A stretch of DNA of 64,000 nucleotides, taken from NCBI RefSeq assembly GCF_020921035.1, contig NC_063151.1:8432001-8496000 (forward strand). The letters are read 5' to 3'. The position numbers and the translations under genes are program-made. Source of the DNA: Rhodamnia argentea (lineage: Eukaryota > Streptophyta > Magnoliopsida > Myrtales > Myrtaceae). The notes beneath the pieces are model-generated. The model was given only the letters and a program-made list of their open reading frames with translations. It searched no databases and was not told the DNA's origin. Shown here piece by piece: positions 37,143-49,400 of this stretch (positions are counted from its first letter, which is position 1; every line of letters starts with the position of its first letter).

Positions 37143-39543
37143 ATGAGCCCCAAGAACGCATCAGACGTCCGAGCCATCGCCAATCGCTGCGCCGCTCAGC
37201 TCCAACGATGCCGCCCCGGAGCACCCACTTCCCATTCGCTGGCTCGCGCCGTCCACGCCCACTTGATCGCCTCCGGGTTGAGTCCCGGCGGCCACATCCT
37301 CAACCGCCTAATCGGCGCATACTGCAAGTCCTCCAACATCAGCTACGCCCGCCACCTGTTCGACGGAAGTCCCCAACCCGACGTTGTCGCGAGGACGACG
37401 CTGATCGCTGCGTATGCTGGCGCGGGGGGTCTGAAGTTGGCGAGGGAGATGTTCGACACGACCCCATTGGGCGTTAGGGACACCGTTTGCTACAATGCCA
37501 TGATCACCGGCTATTGCCATAACAACGACGGCCATGCCGCGGTGGGGCTGTTCCTTGACATGAGGCGGCACGGCTTCAAGCCTGATGACTATACATATAC
37601 GAGCGTGCTTGCCGCCGTGTCGCTGATCGCCAATGGTGAAAGGCACTGCCATCAAATGCATTGCACGGTTGTGAAGTCTGGTACTGGATGTGTTACTTCC
37701 GTGGTGAATGCGCTCATTTCTGTTTACGTCAAGTGCGCATCGTCTCCATTGGTTTCGTCCCCCTCGTTGATGGGTGCAGCGAGAAGGTTGTTTAGCGAGA
37801 TGCCCCAGAGAGATGATCTAACATGGACAACAATTATTGCGGGATATGTGAGGAACCATGACCTTGACACAGGACGTGAGTTTCTTAACGCGATGACAGA
37901 AAATTCAGGAGTTGCGTGCAATGCGATGATTTCAGGTTATGTGCATCACGGAAGGTTTGACGAAGCGCTGGACCTGTTCAGGAAGATGCATTTATTAGAC
38001 ACTCACTTGGACGAGTTTACTTTCACAAGTATAATATGTGCCTGTGCTAATGCTGGACTATTGGGCCATGGGAAGCAAGTTCATGCCTACATTCAAAAAA
38101 CAGAATCAAGCTCTCCACAACATTTTTCTTTGTCAGTGAATAATTCATTGATCACTCTATATGTGAAATTTGGGAAATTTGATGAAGCGCGGAAAGTTTT
38201 TAATGCTATGCCTGTTACAGACATTGTCTCATGGAATGCAGTCTTATCCGGGTATGTGAATGAACGGCGACTCGAGGAAGCAAGATCCCTTTTCAGTGAG
38301 ATGCCAGAGAGGAATCTTTTGACATGGACGGTGATCATATCAGGATTAGCTCAGAATGGGTTTGGTGAAGAAGGTTTGAAGATGTTCAATCAAATGAAGC
38401 TGGAAGGTTTGGAACCATGTGATTATGCTTTTGCAGGAGCAATAACTTGTTGTGCCGTGCTTGGAGCTTTGGAGCATGGACGCCAGCTCCATGCTCAGGT
38501 CATAAGTCTAGGACATGATTCAAGCCTCTCTGCAGGAAATGCTCTAATCACAATGTACGCACGAGGTGGCGTTGTGGAGGCGGCCCATCGTGTTTTCTTG
38601 ACTATGCCATTTCTCGATTCGGTCTCTTGGAATGCAATGATTGCAGCTCTTGGGCAACATGGACACAGTTCTCAAGCTATCGAACTATTTGATGAAATGC
38701 TGGAGGAAGATATAGTCCCTGATCGGATTAGTTTCCTCACAGTTCTCTCTGCTTGTAGCCACGGTGGTCTAGTAAAAGAAGGCCGACGTTACTTTGACAT
38801 AATGCGCAGTGTTTATAGCATCACGCCTGGTGAGGACCATTATGCCCGTTTGATTGACTTGTTGTCTCGAGCTGGGAGGTTTCACGAAGCAAAGGAAGTA
38901 ATTGAATCAATGCCTTCTGCACCTGGTGCACCAATTTGGGAGTCATTTCTTTCCGGCTGTAGAATCCATAATAACATGGATTTAGGGATTGAAGCCGCGG
39001 AAAAGCTTTTCAAATTGGTTCCTCAGCATGATGGGACCTATATACTTTTGTCTAACATGTATGCGAACGCAGGTCGTTGGGATCAGGTGGCCGAAGTAAG
39101 GAAATTGATGAGGGAGAGAGGGGTGAAAAAGGAGCCCGGATGCAGTTGGATTGAAGTCGAAAGCAAAGTCCACGTCTTCCTTGGTCAATGATGCCAGGCA
39201 CCCCGAGGCACGGGAAATATACATTTATATGGAGGAGTTGGGGCTCAAGATGAGAAAATTGGGATTCATCCCCGACACGAGGCATGTGTTGCACGACATG
39301 GAGGCCGAGCACAAAGAGCATGCGTTGGCTACACACAGCGAGAAACTCGCGGTCGCATATGGGCTCATGAGACTTCCCCGCGGAGCCACGGTTAGGGTAT
39401 TCAAGAACCTCAGGATCTGTGGGGATTGCCACAGCGCGTTCAAGTTTATGAGCAAAGTGGTGGGCAGAGAGATTGTGGTGAGAGATGGAAAGAGGTTTCA
39501 TCATTTTAAGGATGGAGAGTGTTCTTGTGGCAATTTCTGGTGA
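37143..39543 (+). CDS. DYW-type pentatricopeptide repeat protein, disrupted by one extra base
   Basis: Two overlapping frames encode one PLS-class PPR protein close to Arabidopsis At1g25360, about 799 residues if read through. The start is the ATG at 37143 (MSPKNASDVRAIANRCAAQL); an upstream TTG is not a start. PPR motifs run throughout (for example VSWNAMIAALGQHGHSSQAI), then the E region and a DYW domain with HSEKLA, CGDCH and a terminal CGNFW. Such proteins act in plastids or mitochondria as C-to-U RNA editing factors. The first frame ends at 39191, just after 'SKVHVFLGQ'; the DYW half continues one frame over. Relatives read VHVFLVNDARHPE, so one surplus T at 39181-39182 (CTTGG instead of CTGG) explains the break. 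Everything else is intact, which suggests a very recent mutation or a sequence error. Intronless, as usual. It lies tail-to-tail with ARC6. Confidence 0.9.
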
Positions 39544-40258
39544 AGAGAAGGTGAATTTATTGAGTCTATTGACCGATACAATACAGGTAGTGATGCCTTC
39601 AGAAATTGCTGCTACATAACGTGGAACACAACTAGAAGCAGCTAGATTGTTCATTTGCTCCAGAGTGATCCTCAAGCGCTAGAACTTAAGTTCAACATTC
39701 TTTTGCGATATTTCTGGTTGTTCAACAGGTTCTTGTGCTGATTTGACCTGTCCCGCGGTCCTGTTAAGCTGGACCAGTTTATATTGAATCGGCAAATCAG
39801 CGCTTCAGCCCTTGAAAAATTATCCATTACACTCTAAGGCGTTCCAACGATTATATTTGTTTGGTAAGTCATTTTGAGATGGATGCCATGAAAATCATGC
39901 CAGTTTTATCCAACCCCGTCATTAGCATATTCTAAAGCCGAGATTCACCTTCCACTTCTGAGAGATCGAACGCAGAAACCTGGGTGATTTATTCATTTGC
40001 TCAGGCGAGATCCTCAAGGATCGAATGGTCCAAGCCCCGTCAAGCTACTCGCTTTATATCAAGCACAGATACATGCATGCACGCACATGACCATTGAAAG
40101 TCTTTCAACCCTGTGCTGTTTGCTGTAATGGAAGAGGAAGATGAAAGGAGAAACAGTCTTTGGAGCTAATTCTCGCCCCTCTATTATACGCGGACAATCA
40201 AACGAACAAGATATTAAAACTACAGTAAACATTTACAACACAAACCGCTCAAAATCAT
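39544..40258. other. Intergenic between convergent PPR and ARC6 genes
   Basis: About 715 bp that must hold both 3' UTRs. No other feature seen. Confidence 0.5.
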
Positions 40259-43200
40259 TTACGACTTAAGGACGGCACCTTCAGTAATTTTCCAATCTGA
40301 ATTGGCATGCGACATTTCATATCTGGTAGTGTAGATCTTACTGTATGAGTCATTTCGCTCTGGATTATTAACATCAGTTAGGCAAGCTGACTCTTCGAGA
40401 GTAGCCTCCACCGTCGCACGCCTTCCATCCATGGACAGAGTCACACTGTCGATGGTCAGACTAATCAGAGAGTAATCCCAGAACCAACCGTTATGAGCAA
40501 TTTCATCCGCGCGATTGGTCCAGATTTTTAACATTTGACCATCCAACACCTGCCGGAAACGTCAAGTTAGTTACAAGTTTGCACATATACTTCCTCGACA
40601 TTTGAGAAACAAACTGCGAATGTCAAGTTACACGTCAGAAGTTGAAACTTGAACTTTCCATCATCTGATTATATGCTTGAACCCTGTTCAGACAAATGTT
40701 AACCACAAGGTTTGGGCATTCAAATGGCTCTACAGCAGAGGCAATCTATTTGCCCATCCCAAACAGAATGCAAGTCATATGGCGATCAAAGTAATGGGAT
40801 TTGGAAAAAAAAAAAGTTAATGGGATATGAGGCATACAAAGAGCACATTTAGGCAGATCGCAGTCTACACAATTCCACGAGGAGAAAATGCTTCATATCT
40901 CCCATTTGGGAGACGCAAATACTGAAAGTGTCCTGTCAAGGCTTATTAGAAGCAAAATTGCATGCACATATAAGTCCAAATTTTAAATTCCATCTTCATG
41001 TGGATGTTGACCATCTGAACCTTAATTTTTCCGGATCTCCCATCTAAGAACGAGCATGACATCTCTTCACTAGATGCTCAGCAAATATCAATAATCAATC
41101 ATGACATTAAGGATGCCTTCACCAGATTCTCATCAACTAATTAATTTGTTTTACTATGCCTGTACCATTAATGAAGGCAAAATCTGATATCAAATACTAA
41201 AATTCCTTGGCACATCGAGGGTTGGAAGAAACCTAGCCTCTTGCCATCCTACCCCCATCAAGGCTTGTGATCTTCTACGAGGCAGATAAAGATACTACCA
41301 TATCTATTAAATACCACTTTAAAGGACGATTGTTTCTTAGTCAGCAACTTGTGGCCAGCATTTATCTATTGAAATCAGAGAAAAGCATAAAAATAAGGCT
41401 TAAGACAATCACCCAGGCACAGGAACTATTATTGTTGTAGCTGTCAAGGATAGGTCACTCATAAATGTTCCTGTTGATGGAGCAAATGTCCAAGATCAAG
41501 ATTAAAGCATGCGAACAAGGAATTGCCTCACCTCAGGTAACTTTTCAAGGCAATGATCAGGTCCTAAGGCCTGCGACTTAATGAACTGCCACTTGCGAAC
41601 AAGAGATTCTGCAAGCTTTGCATCCATTCTAGGTGAATCCTCAGACAATTCATCCATTGAGGACCCTGCACAGTGATACAAGTATTAACTGCAGAATACG
41701 TTTACCCGATAGTGCAGGACTGCAGGGAAATTGCAAATGCTCAAGGGTCGTAAACTATGTCATAGAAGGTGGTAGTATGGGCTCTTCATTAAAAGTAAGC
41801 AAATGAAAAAGCAAATCATGAGAAATTTCAGGAGAAAAGCGTCACAGTGAAACTTTATAATGAGGCATAATATTTCTGGAAAAGAACATTTAAGTTTACA
41901 CACCTAATGATCAAATCTTAAGACGTGACTCATTTTGAGCCATCTTAGGACTGGTTAACAGCGAAAAGAGACCCAAATACCAACAAGTAGACTTGACAAA
42001 CAAAAGTAACTTGCAAATGCTACAAAAGACATAGGGTAAGATCGATAAATGGACAACAGCATGCAATTTTTCAAAGGTAATAAAGATTAGGTTTGACCAG
42101 GTAAAATTAGGAGAAATTGTAGTTCAGATCGTACCCCCATTAACAACATCAGATGCCATTGCCGAGCCAACTTCTTTGCGAAGCAAAGATGAGCCACTCC
42201 TAGCTGGAAAACACTTTAAGCTGACCAATGTCATTGCCCCAATTACCAATCCAGCACACATAATCTTAACACTGGCATCTTTGATATTGTCTGTAATTGA
42301 ATATCCATCTTTTTCTGACACTAAATCATCTTTTCCAGAAGCCTCACTTATGTTGGCAAGATCGTCCCCATCAGGACTTCTGAAAGGCTCCATAGATTCT
42401 GAAGAAGGAATTGAGTAATCGGGTCCCATATCTTCCTGAAGTCCAGTATCCTCTTTACTATGACCCAGAGGAAACACCTTCCGCAGTGCCTGGATAGCGC
42501 TATCTTTAACATTATCAATAACTGCAGACGCTTCAGCCCCAATTTTCGCGATAGCTGCTGCTGCTGCTAAGGGCGAACTACCACCTCCTTCAAGCTTCTC
42601 CAAGTATCTGAGAACAGTAGGATCATCATAGTAATCACCCAGCTTGAACTGAATATACTTGGTATCTCTAAATCTAGGAAAAACCACTTCCATCAACCAT
42701 GTCTCCAACAATTTACAAAGGCCAGGAAGATCGTTGTCTTCATCATTCTTCGAGTTTTCCAAGACAAAGTCTACTATAGATGGATCTCTGAAAGGTGAGT
42801 TCACATTGTCCAAGCCCAACCATGAGCGACAATCGTCAAGCTCCCCTACAAGGAGTGAACAGAGACCCCTCTCCAGAGCAAAGTCTATCTCCCGGTTTTC
42901 TCTTGGAATGTACACAGAGGCAGCATTCCCTAAGGCTACTTTAGTTTGCTGAAGTTGTTGGAACAGGTTATCGGCGTCCTGGATGAGATGAGGTTTCTTA
43001 CCAACAAATGCATTAGCCACAAGTGCAAGCGCCACACCATACACTTCAAAACTTTCTGCTGGAATGTTACCAGGTGTGGCAGCAAATAGATCCACCTTTG
43101 ATTGGAGGTAAAAGATACAAGCAGAGTTAAGATTATACCATAGGCAGAGAAACTCGAAGACACCTGAAAGAAAATAGCAACAGGAAGGAGATTGTTACCT

Positions 43201-44446
43201 GCTCAGAAGCTGTCATTCGCTGAAAGGCCTCATTCATAAAGTCTTCACGGGTGAATCCCCCAGCAATTGCTGCTGCTCCACCTCCCCCAACAGCCCATAA
43301 TATGTTACGCACACCATGAAGTCCCTCTTGCCTCCTTGTCTTGTACTCATCACCAAGAGGCAATCCTAGAAGTTCCAATACACACCGTGGAGTAATCTCT
43401 TCCAGCGTATCATCAATTTGTGATCGTAAATCTGGCGCAAGGCTACTTGCCCCTTCCTCCTGTACACATTACATGTAATAATCACATCAAACAGCAAGTA
43501 AACCGCACTCAAAACAATTCCACCATTATCTCCCATTTATTAATATGACAAAATCTCCAATAAAATTCATCACCTAGTACCTGCAAAAGCTTCAGAGCTC
43601 TCTCCAGCGCCTCGCAGCCACCAATGAAATCTGGAGGGTTCAATGCCATAGCGTCCCTCGACATATCAACATAAGCAAGCGCCATCACCAACACGACGTC
43701 TTGCTTGAAACCCTTAGGCAACCTCTCCTTCAACAAATCCTCCCCAATCCGAAGCACCAACTCGGCCTCCCCTGACTCTTGTAACACGCATAAAGCTCCT
43801 GGAACCTAATACAATCACCGCCAAATTCCACATTTAGCAAAAGGAACGATCATTCACCTCCTCAGCAAGTAAAACTATTCACATTTCCCTGGATTCCTCA
43901 TCAAATTACGATTACCTTATCCCAAGGGACCTGCGTGAGGATCGTCTCCTTCGCGTCCTCGGCGAGGCCTTGGTTGTAGTCCCTCCGGGAGCTAGGATTG
44001 GCGAGGGTCTCGCAGGCGGCTTGGAGGATCTGGCGGCGGCTGATGAGAGCCTCCGGGCTGAAGCCGTACTGAGGCGGCCTCGAAGCCCTAGCCTCGTAGG
44101 CTCGCCGGATGCCGTCGCCGAGGAAGTGCGGCTCGGCGCCGAGGACCCGGTAGAAGTCGATGGGGACGGACACGTGGCGCTCGGGAGGGGCGAGCTGGGG
44201 AGGCCCGAGCGGAGGGGAGAGGGTGGCGGCGGCGGAGGAGGAGGAGGAGGAGGCGGACGCCGCGGAGTAGTCGGATGTGGTGAACTGGAAGTCGGCGAGG
44301 AGTCGGTCGGCCCATTTGCTAGCGGAGCAGGTGACGGCGTGGTGGTGGCGGTGGAGCTTGGAGGGCGGCCTAATGCGGCGGGGGAGTGGAGGAGAAGGCG
44401 GAGCATGGAGGGCAATGCCGACGCCGGGGTGCCGGAGAACCACCAT
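40259..44446 (-). CDS. ARC6: ARC6, plastid division protein
   Basis: Six exons: 43916-44446, 43581-43805, 43199-43459, 42135-43095, 41532-41665, 40259-40549. They join to 800 residues, against 801 in Arabidopsis. ARC6 sits in the inner chloroplast envelope and anchors the FtsZ ring on the stroma side, binding PDV2 in the intermembrane space. The N-terminus (about 1-65) is a Pro/Arg/Ser-rich transit peptide ending near VTCSASKWADRLL. A J-like domain follows (PIDFYRVLGAEPHFLGDGIR). The conserved stroma region includes 'LPKGFKQDVVLVMALA' and 'VRNILWAVGGGGAAAIAGGF'. One membrane helix lies at about 614-636 (KIMCAGLVIGAMTLVSLKC). The C-terminal PDV2-binding domain ends WKITEGAVLKS. The start at 44446 gives a family-like transit peptide. 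Exon 1 is strongly GC-rich. The gene is complete. A tRNA gene on the other strand starts 129 bp upstream. Confidence 0.96.
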
Positions 44447-44574
44447 TTGAAGGAACCTCTGCGCTGTGCTTAAACCCTTTCGACGTCTGCCACCATCAGC
44501 ACAAGCTTTTGTATGGCGAGCACCAAGAATTATAAAAATATATTTTTATGACATCTCCTCCGTTCAGCAAGAAA

Positions 44575-44646
44575 TCCGTTGTAGTCTAGTTGGTTAGGAT
44601 ATTCGGCTCTCACCCGAAAGACCCGGGTTCGAGTCCCGGCAACGGA
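44575..44646 (+). tRNA. tRNA-Glu (anticodon CTC)
   Basis: A 72-nt cloverleaf: TCCGTTG/CAACGGA acceptor, A box TAGTCTAGTTGG, anticodon loop CTCTCAC, variable loop AGAC as in usual plant tRNA-Glu, and B box GGTTCGAGTCC. CAA at 44568-44570 precedes it and a T6 terminator follows at 44648-44653. It differs from the 31949 copy only in the anticodon-stem/variable-loop region and one T-loop base. Transcribed away from ARC6. Confidence 0.94.
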
Positions 44647-44653
44647 ATTTTTT

Positions 44654-45016
44654 CTTTTTTTACTTTTTCTTTTGCGAATTTTCAGAGAAAATATTGTGTC
44701 TCCTACTCTAAACAGTATTACGTTCTGTCTGCAATTGCACAATAATCGAAGTAAGCAAATGGATCGAAGGGTAAATTCAGGTTACCTAATATGTGGCAAA
44801 TACGAAAACCCTATTAACATTTTATTGAAAGGCACTGTTCCCATGTACATTTAATTGTTTTAGATTATCATTCTATATCAATTTAGCTAAGGTACCTATA
44901 CATTTATATTTCTGAATCAGGTATCTATTTCAATTCAAAACTCGAATTGGTCATGGACGTAAGGAAATCGGACGAGAATTAGGATGTGTCGGTTGGTTGC
45001 CCTAAGTATTGTGCTA
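44654..45016. other. Intergenic, no gene recognised
   Basis: AT-rich sequence. The last bases (45000-45016, 'CCTAAGTATTGTGCTA') belong to the short direct repeat that resumes after the next element. Confidence 0.45.
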
Positions 45017-45589
45017 GGAAAATTTTCGAAAAAGTGATAAGCTTATTGTACTTTTGTCAATTTAGTCTTAAACTTTTTAATTTTGCCAATTCAATCCTAA
45101 ACATATTTTTTGTATCAATTCAGTTATAAATCTTTTTTATTTACGCCAATTTAGTCCTTCCAACTAACTTTGGCTAGCGTGCCCCGACATGGATGCCGGT
45201 TTGTGTTGACATGGACGCCGGCGCTAACATAGACAATTTTTATAAAATTATTTTTTTTATTTTTCTTTTTATCATTTAGTTTCTTTTCTTTCTCCTTTCT
45301 TCTTCCACCGAGGACCCGCTGGAGGCTAGGACCGGCGATCGGTTGGAGGAAGAAAAAACGAAAAGAAAACCCGCGAACGATTGGAGGAAGAAAAAAGAAA
45401 AATACAAAAATAATTCTAAAAAAATATTTAAAATTGTCCATACCAACCAATTAGCCAAAGTTAGCCGGAAGGACTAAATTGGCACAAATACAAAAAGGTT
45501 TAAGACTGAATTGGCACAAATGCAAAAGATTTAGAACTGAATTAGCAAAAATGCGATAGGTTTAGGACTTTTTCTGATAATTTTCCCCG
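45017..45589. mobile_element. Foldback element, family A copy 2 (fullest copy)
   Basis: It begins GGAAAATTTTCGAAAAAGTG and ends with the complementary TTTCTGATAATTTTCCCC. The left arm has units 'TTTTGCCAATTCAATCCTAA' and 'CGCCAATTTAGTCCTTCC'; the right arm has their complements such as 'GGACTAAATTGGCACAAA' and 'TAGGTTTAGGACTTTTT'. The centre holds 'ATGGATGCCGG' repeats and a purine-rich GC core. About 573 bp, no transposase. A precise target duplication was not found, but family copy 1 carries a degenerate 9-bp one, so I class it as Mutator-like. Confidence 0.65.
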
Positions 45590-45690
45590 TGTTGCGCTAG
45601 AGTTAAGTGCAACCGGTAAAATCATCCTAAATCGCTCCAAGTATTGTGCCAAAGCTAAGTACAACCGGTGAAATCGTCTTAAATTCAAAT
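45590..45690. repeat. 52-bp direct repeat interrupted by family A element
   Basis: 'CAACCGGTAAAATCATCCTA' at 45610 recurs as 'CAACCGGTGAAATCGTCTTA' at 45662, and 'CCAAGTATTGTGCCA' near 45637 matches 'CCTAAGTATTGTGCTA' just left of the inserted element. This looks like a short tandem array split by the insertion. Confidence 0.55.
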
Positions 45691-46427
45691 GACCGAGTCG
45701 AAACTCAAGAACAGATCATCCAAATTCAATTACAGAAAAAGGCCGAAGTCACAAGCTGTCCCAAGTCCCTCCACAATGTCTTCATCTGACACTTTCCTCG
45801 GATAAATTTTGAAGTATTTCTCCAGTCACTAGCATTTCGACAAGTTAAACGTCGCCATACCAAACGACATTAAGATGGGCGTCGGCGAAGTTGTGCTCTT
45901 AAGTAGAGAAAACCATTGGCGATCATGTTCTAAAGCGGAAATTTTTCTGGTGACCCGAGATTTCTGCACAAGTTGTGTGTTGTACCAAATGACTAGATTT
46001 GGCGATCAAGAACTATACCGATAAACTGAAATTTCATTCAGCTCGGCCCGTCGCAATGGCATTGCTTGCGAAAATACTCTAGCGCAAACTGTGAACTTAT
46101 CCAAGTGTTCAAAGCTGATAACTGCAACAATGTCAACTAAAGGCTACTGTTTCTCGAATGCAAGAATCTCCTCAGCAGATTGTCGAGCTATTGCACGTAT
46201 TTAGGGAAGTAAATGGAATTGATCGATATAGACCAAAGCCAAAAGTCATGTACAGATACAGTTTCCATGCAGGAAATCATACATTTGGATCATCAATATT
46301 ATGTTCGAAAAAGAATGTTTAACACTTCCTCTCACTACATATATCTAAGAAATGAAGTAATATAACATCACAAGTTGACCTGTAATGTCAACTTGAACTA
46401 AGATGCTGAACAACACTAGTGACTTCT
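45691..46427. other. Intergenic, with probable 3' UTR of the CGI-58 gene
   Basis: No recognisable gene. The part next to 46428 is probably 3' UTR. Confidence 0.45.
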
Positions 46428-49400
46428 CTATGCAGAGGTCAAGCCTTCAGGCAAAGAAACACTGTCTGGGTCATGCGACAGAAATCTCCGGCAGGCGTGG
46501 AACACTGCAGAATGGAACCCTGTAGGGTTATCAATGAAGACATAGTGCCCGCCCTGCATTTAGACCACCCCAAAAATCTTAGCAAACTGTGAGATCCATA
46601 CGAGTATATATGAGAGAGACAGAGACAGAGACAGAGACAGACAGACAGACCGACCGACCTGGGGGACTCTGATGATTTCGCATGGGACCTCCATCTGCTT
46701 TCGAGCTTCTTGGGCCCCCTGGTAGGCCATCCAATCTTGAACACCATATATGAACGTTGTTGGCACTTTCCACTCTGAAGCTCTGTAAAGAGAGACCATA
46801 TATGACACCAATTCGAACATGATTCCCATTTTCATAAATTTGGTGTATAAGATAATTCTGTTCTCTAAATGAATTGTGCAAACAGCAACAAACTGTGGTT
46901 TCATCCTAGCAAGCAGCAATAGAATGCCAATCTTATGCATACATAATGAATATGCCGTGTCACATTAGCTGTAGGATCAAAGAACAGATCAGAATAACAT
47001 CGAATTCTGTCAGATGTGCTAATGTTGTTACCAGGAAACAACTTAAAAGTGCATAAACGTTACCTGTGAAGAAGAGGAGACCTAGGAAATGCACCAAAGG
47101 CGAATATATACTTCAAGCAAAGTTCCCCGCTAGCTTTGGCAGCCAAAGTATGGTATGCATAGTCTTCACACCACAAAAACATTATCAGGAAATCCCAATC
47201 TTCTGATTTTACCCAACAACTAAGCTATAGACTACCATACCTGTCAGTAATTTGGATTCATCTTCCGTCAACACACTCCCTTCTGCATAAGAACCAAATC
47301 TAGCACTCGCGTATCTGCGGACCAGATCTGGACCCCAAGGGCCTAGACCTCTGCAAAATGGTAGAAGGTAAATGAAACAACGATTCTAAAGCAACTAGAT
47401 GCAATCACATTTCTAGCTTATCACAAAGACTTATACACATTGTCAGAAAAAATCACGGTATCGAATGTGAAAGTACAAGCCAACGATGAGAGACTGGAGA
47501 AAGTATGCTACATCATGCAAACACACATATTTAGAATAGTGAAATCCTAATTCTAGGAGTGAATCAGTGAAGAGTTGCATTAATTCTTCAAGGACAAACC
47601 ATTTACCTCACAAGCTTTTGAGGAGTAAAATTAGACTCCCATAAATGGCTCATGATAGCTCCTTTCCATGTTTTTCTAAATTGCAATAGCCACTCAGCTT
47701 TGGGATCAGTTTCCGAAGAGAAACCAGCAGGTCCCACTAATATCAAGTGCTGAACATGCTCGGGATGCTGGCATAAAAGGAAATGGAGTGAGAAACATTC
47801 TCAATTTGTTTCATATAGACCAAGAATTGTATGTTAATAGGAAACCGTTTATGATGTACCTTAAGAGAATATTTAGCTGCAACATATCCCCCAAAAGAAT
47901 GTCCAAGCAATATAAACTTGCTAATGTTTTTGGCTTTCCGCCATTCCTCAAAGGAGTCAATGAACCATGCCTCAGTCTCTGCAGAAGTATGTATTCAATA
48001 AATTTCGGACCTGCTTGTTGGTTTTCAGCAAAAGTAAAGTATACATTTTGGATTTTTTGTCAAAATTTAAAATATTCACCAAACTTCAAATAAATTAAGA
48101 AAATATCATATGTGACTCTGTTTCAAAATTCACATGTTGAGAAAGATACAGGTTCTTCGTGTCAGAAAAATTTCTAAGTGCGTGTGACGCGACATTTAGA
48201 TTAAACCAAAAGGTAAAAAGTCAAAGTCAAAGTCAATCTAGACAATCTTCGCTAATAACCAACCGAATTATGCAGGACAACGAGAACAACCCAGCATTGT
48301 CTTAAGACGACGTTGAACCAACCTTCAGTACTTTGGCAAGTGAAGTCAGGCCTGCTTGATCCTCCCCAACTGACAAAACGTAGAAGCTATTTATTAGGCT
48401 TTAAGCAGATGCAAAAAAGAAAATGCCTTCACAACAATTGAAGGCATGACAAGTATCAGATCGACTCCTACAGTATGCTCTAGTATAGTGAAGCCGAAGC
48501 CCCAAAAGCTAATGCGAAAACTCCATACGAGTGTCCTCCATAAAAAAGTTCAACAATCAGACGAGGTACATGAGATTGTACAATTGAAAATCATACGGCT
48601 AAACATGTCAATGCAGAGAACGGTTCGATGCAAAACTTTTTTGCCATAAAAGCAGTCATAAAGTGTCTTCAAATAAAACAGCAAATGTCACACAATGCTT
48701 TCACTGGTGACTAAAGTGTAGAGAAGGTTCTCCTCTAGTTGATTTCAGTTTCTTAGATTTCCCACAGCTTAGAACGTGTGACAAGCATACAAATCAGCTT
48801 CCAGCAAAACCCCGGTCCTGTTAAATTATTTTGAAGGGGGTGCTGCATAATCTTATAAGGAATTTTCTATCAACCTAATAGCTTAATTCAGAGACATGCA
48901 GGGTGAATGTCCAAGTCATTACTGATTGCAGATAAAGTACAATACCAATAGGACATGGAAATGTGGTGTAGATGAAGGGGCTTCCTGATTACATACTGTC
49001 GAACCCGATTAGATGGAAATTGGACAGAAATCGGCGTGCGGACTAAACAAAATTCTGTTATTGTTCAAAACAGATACGACTCCAGGTCATAGGAAGTCAC
49101 GTGTGAGGAGCTTTTTACATACCCAAGCTGATCAATGGCGATGACCCGGAAACGACTCGCGAGCGCGTCGAAATTGCGGAAGAAGAAGCCCTGCGAGTTA
49201 CCGTAGCCATGGACCATAACCAGAGTAGGAGAATCGTCCTTGCTGTCGAACGTAATCGTGTTGATGAACCTGGGCTCATCGCTGGAAGATCGGAACCACC
49301 TAACCTTCGACCCCGGGGGACCCGAACCTATATTGACCTTCTCCTGAACATACGGAGTCCTGAATTCACACAAAACCGCAACCACAAATCATCGCCAAAG

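Noticed and set aside
43970-44473. 167-codon + frame and the 167- and 75-codon minus frames over ARC6 exon 1
   Set aside because: Shadows of the GC-rich transit-peptide exon; only the 44446 frame matches ARC6.
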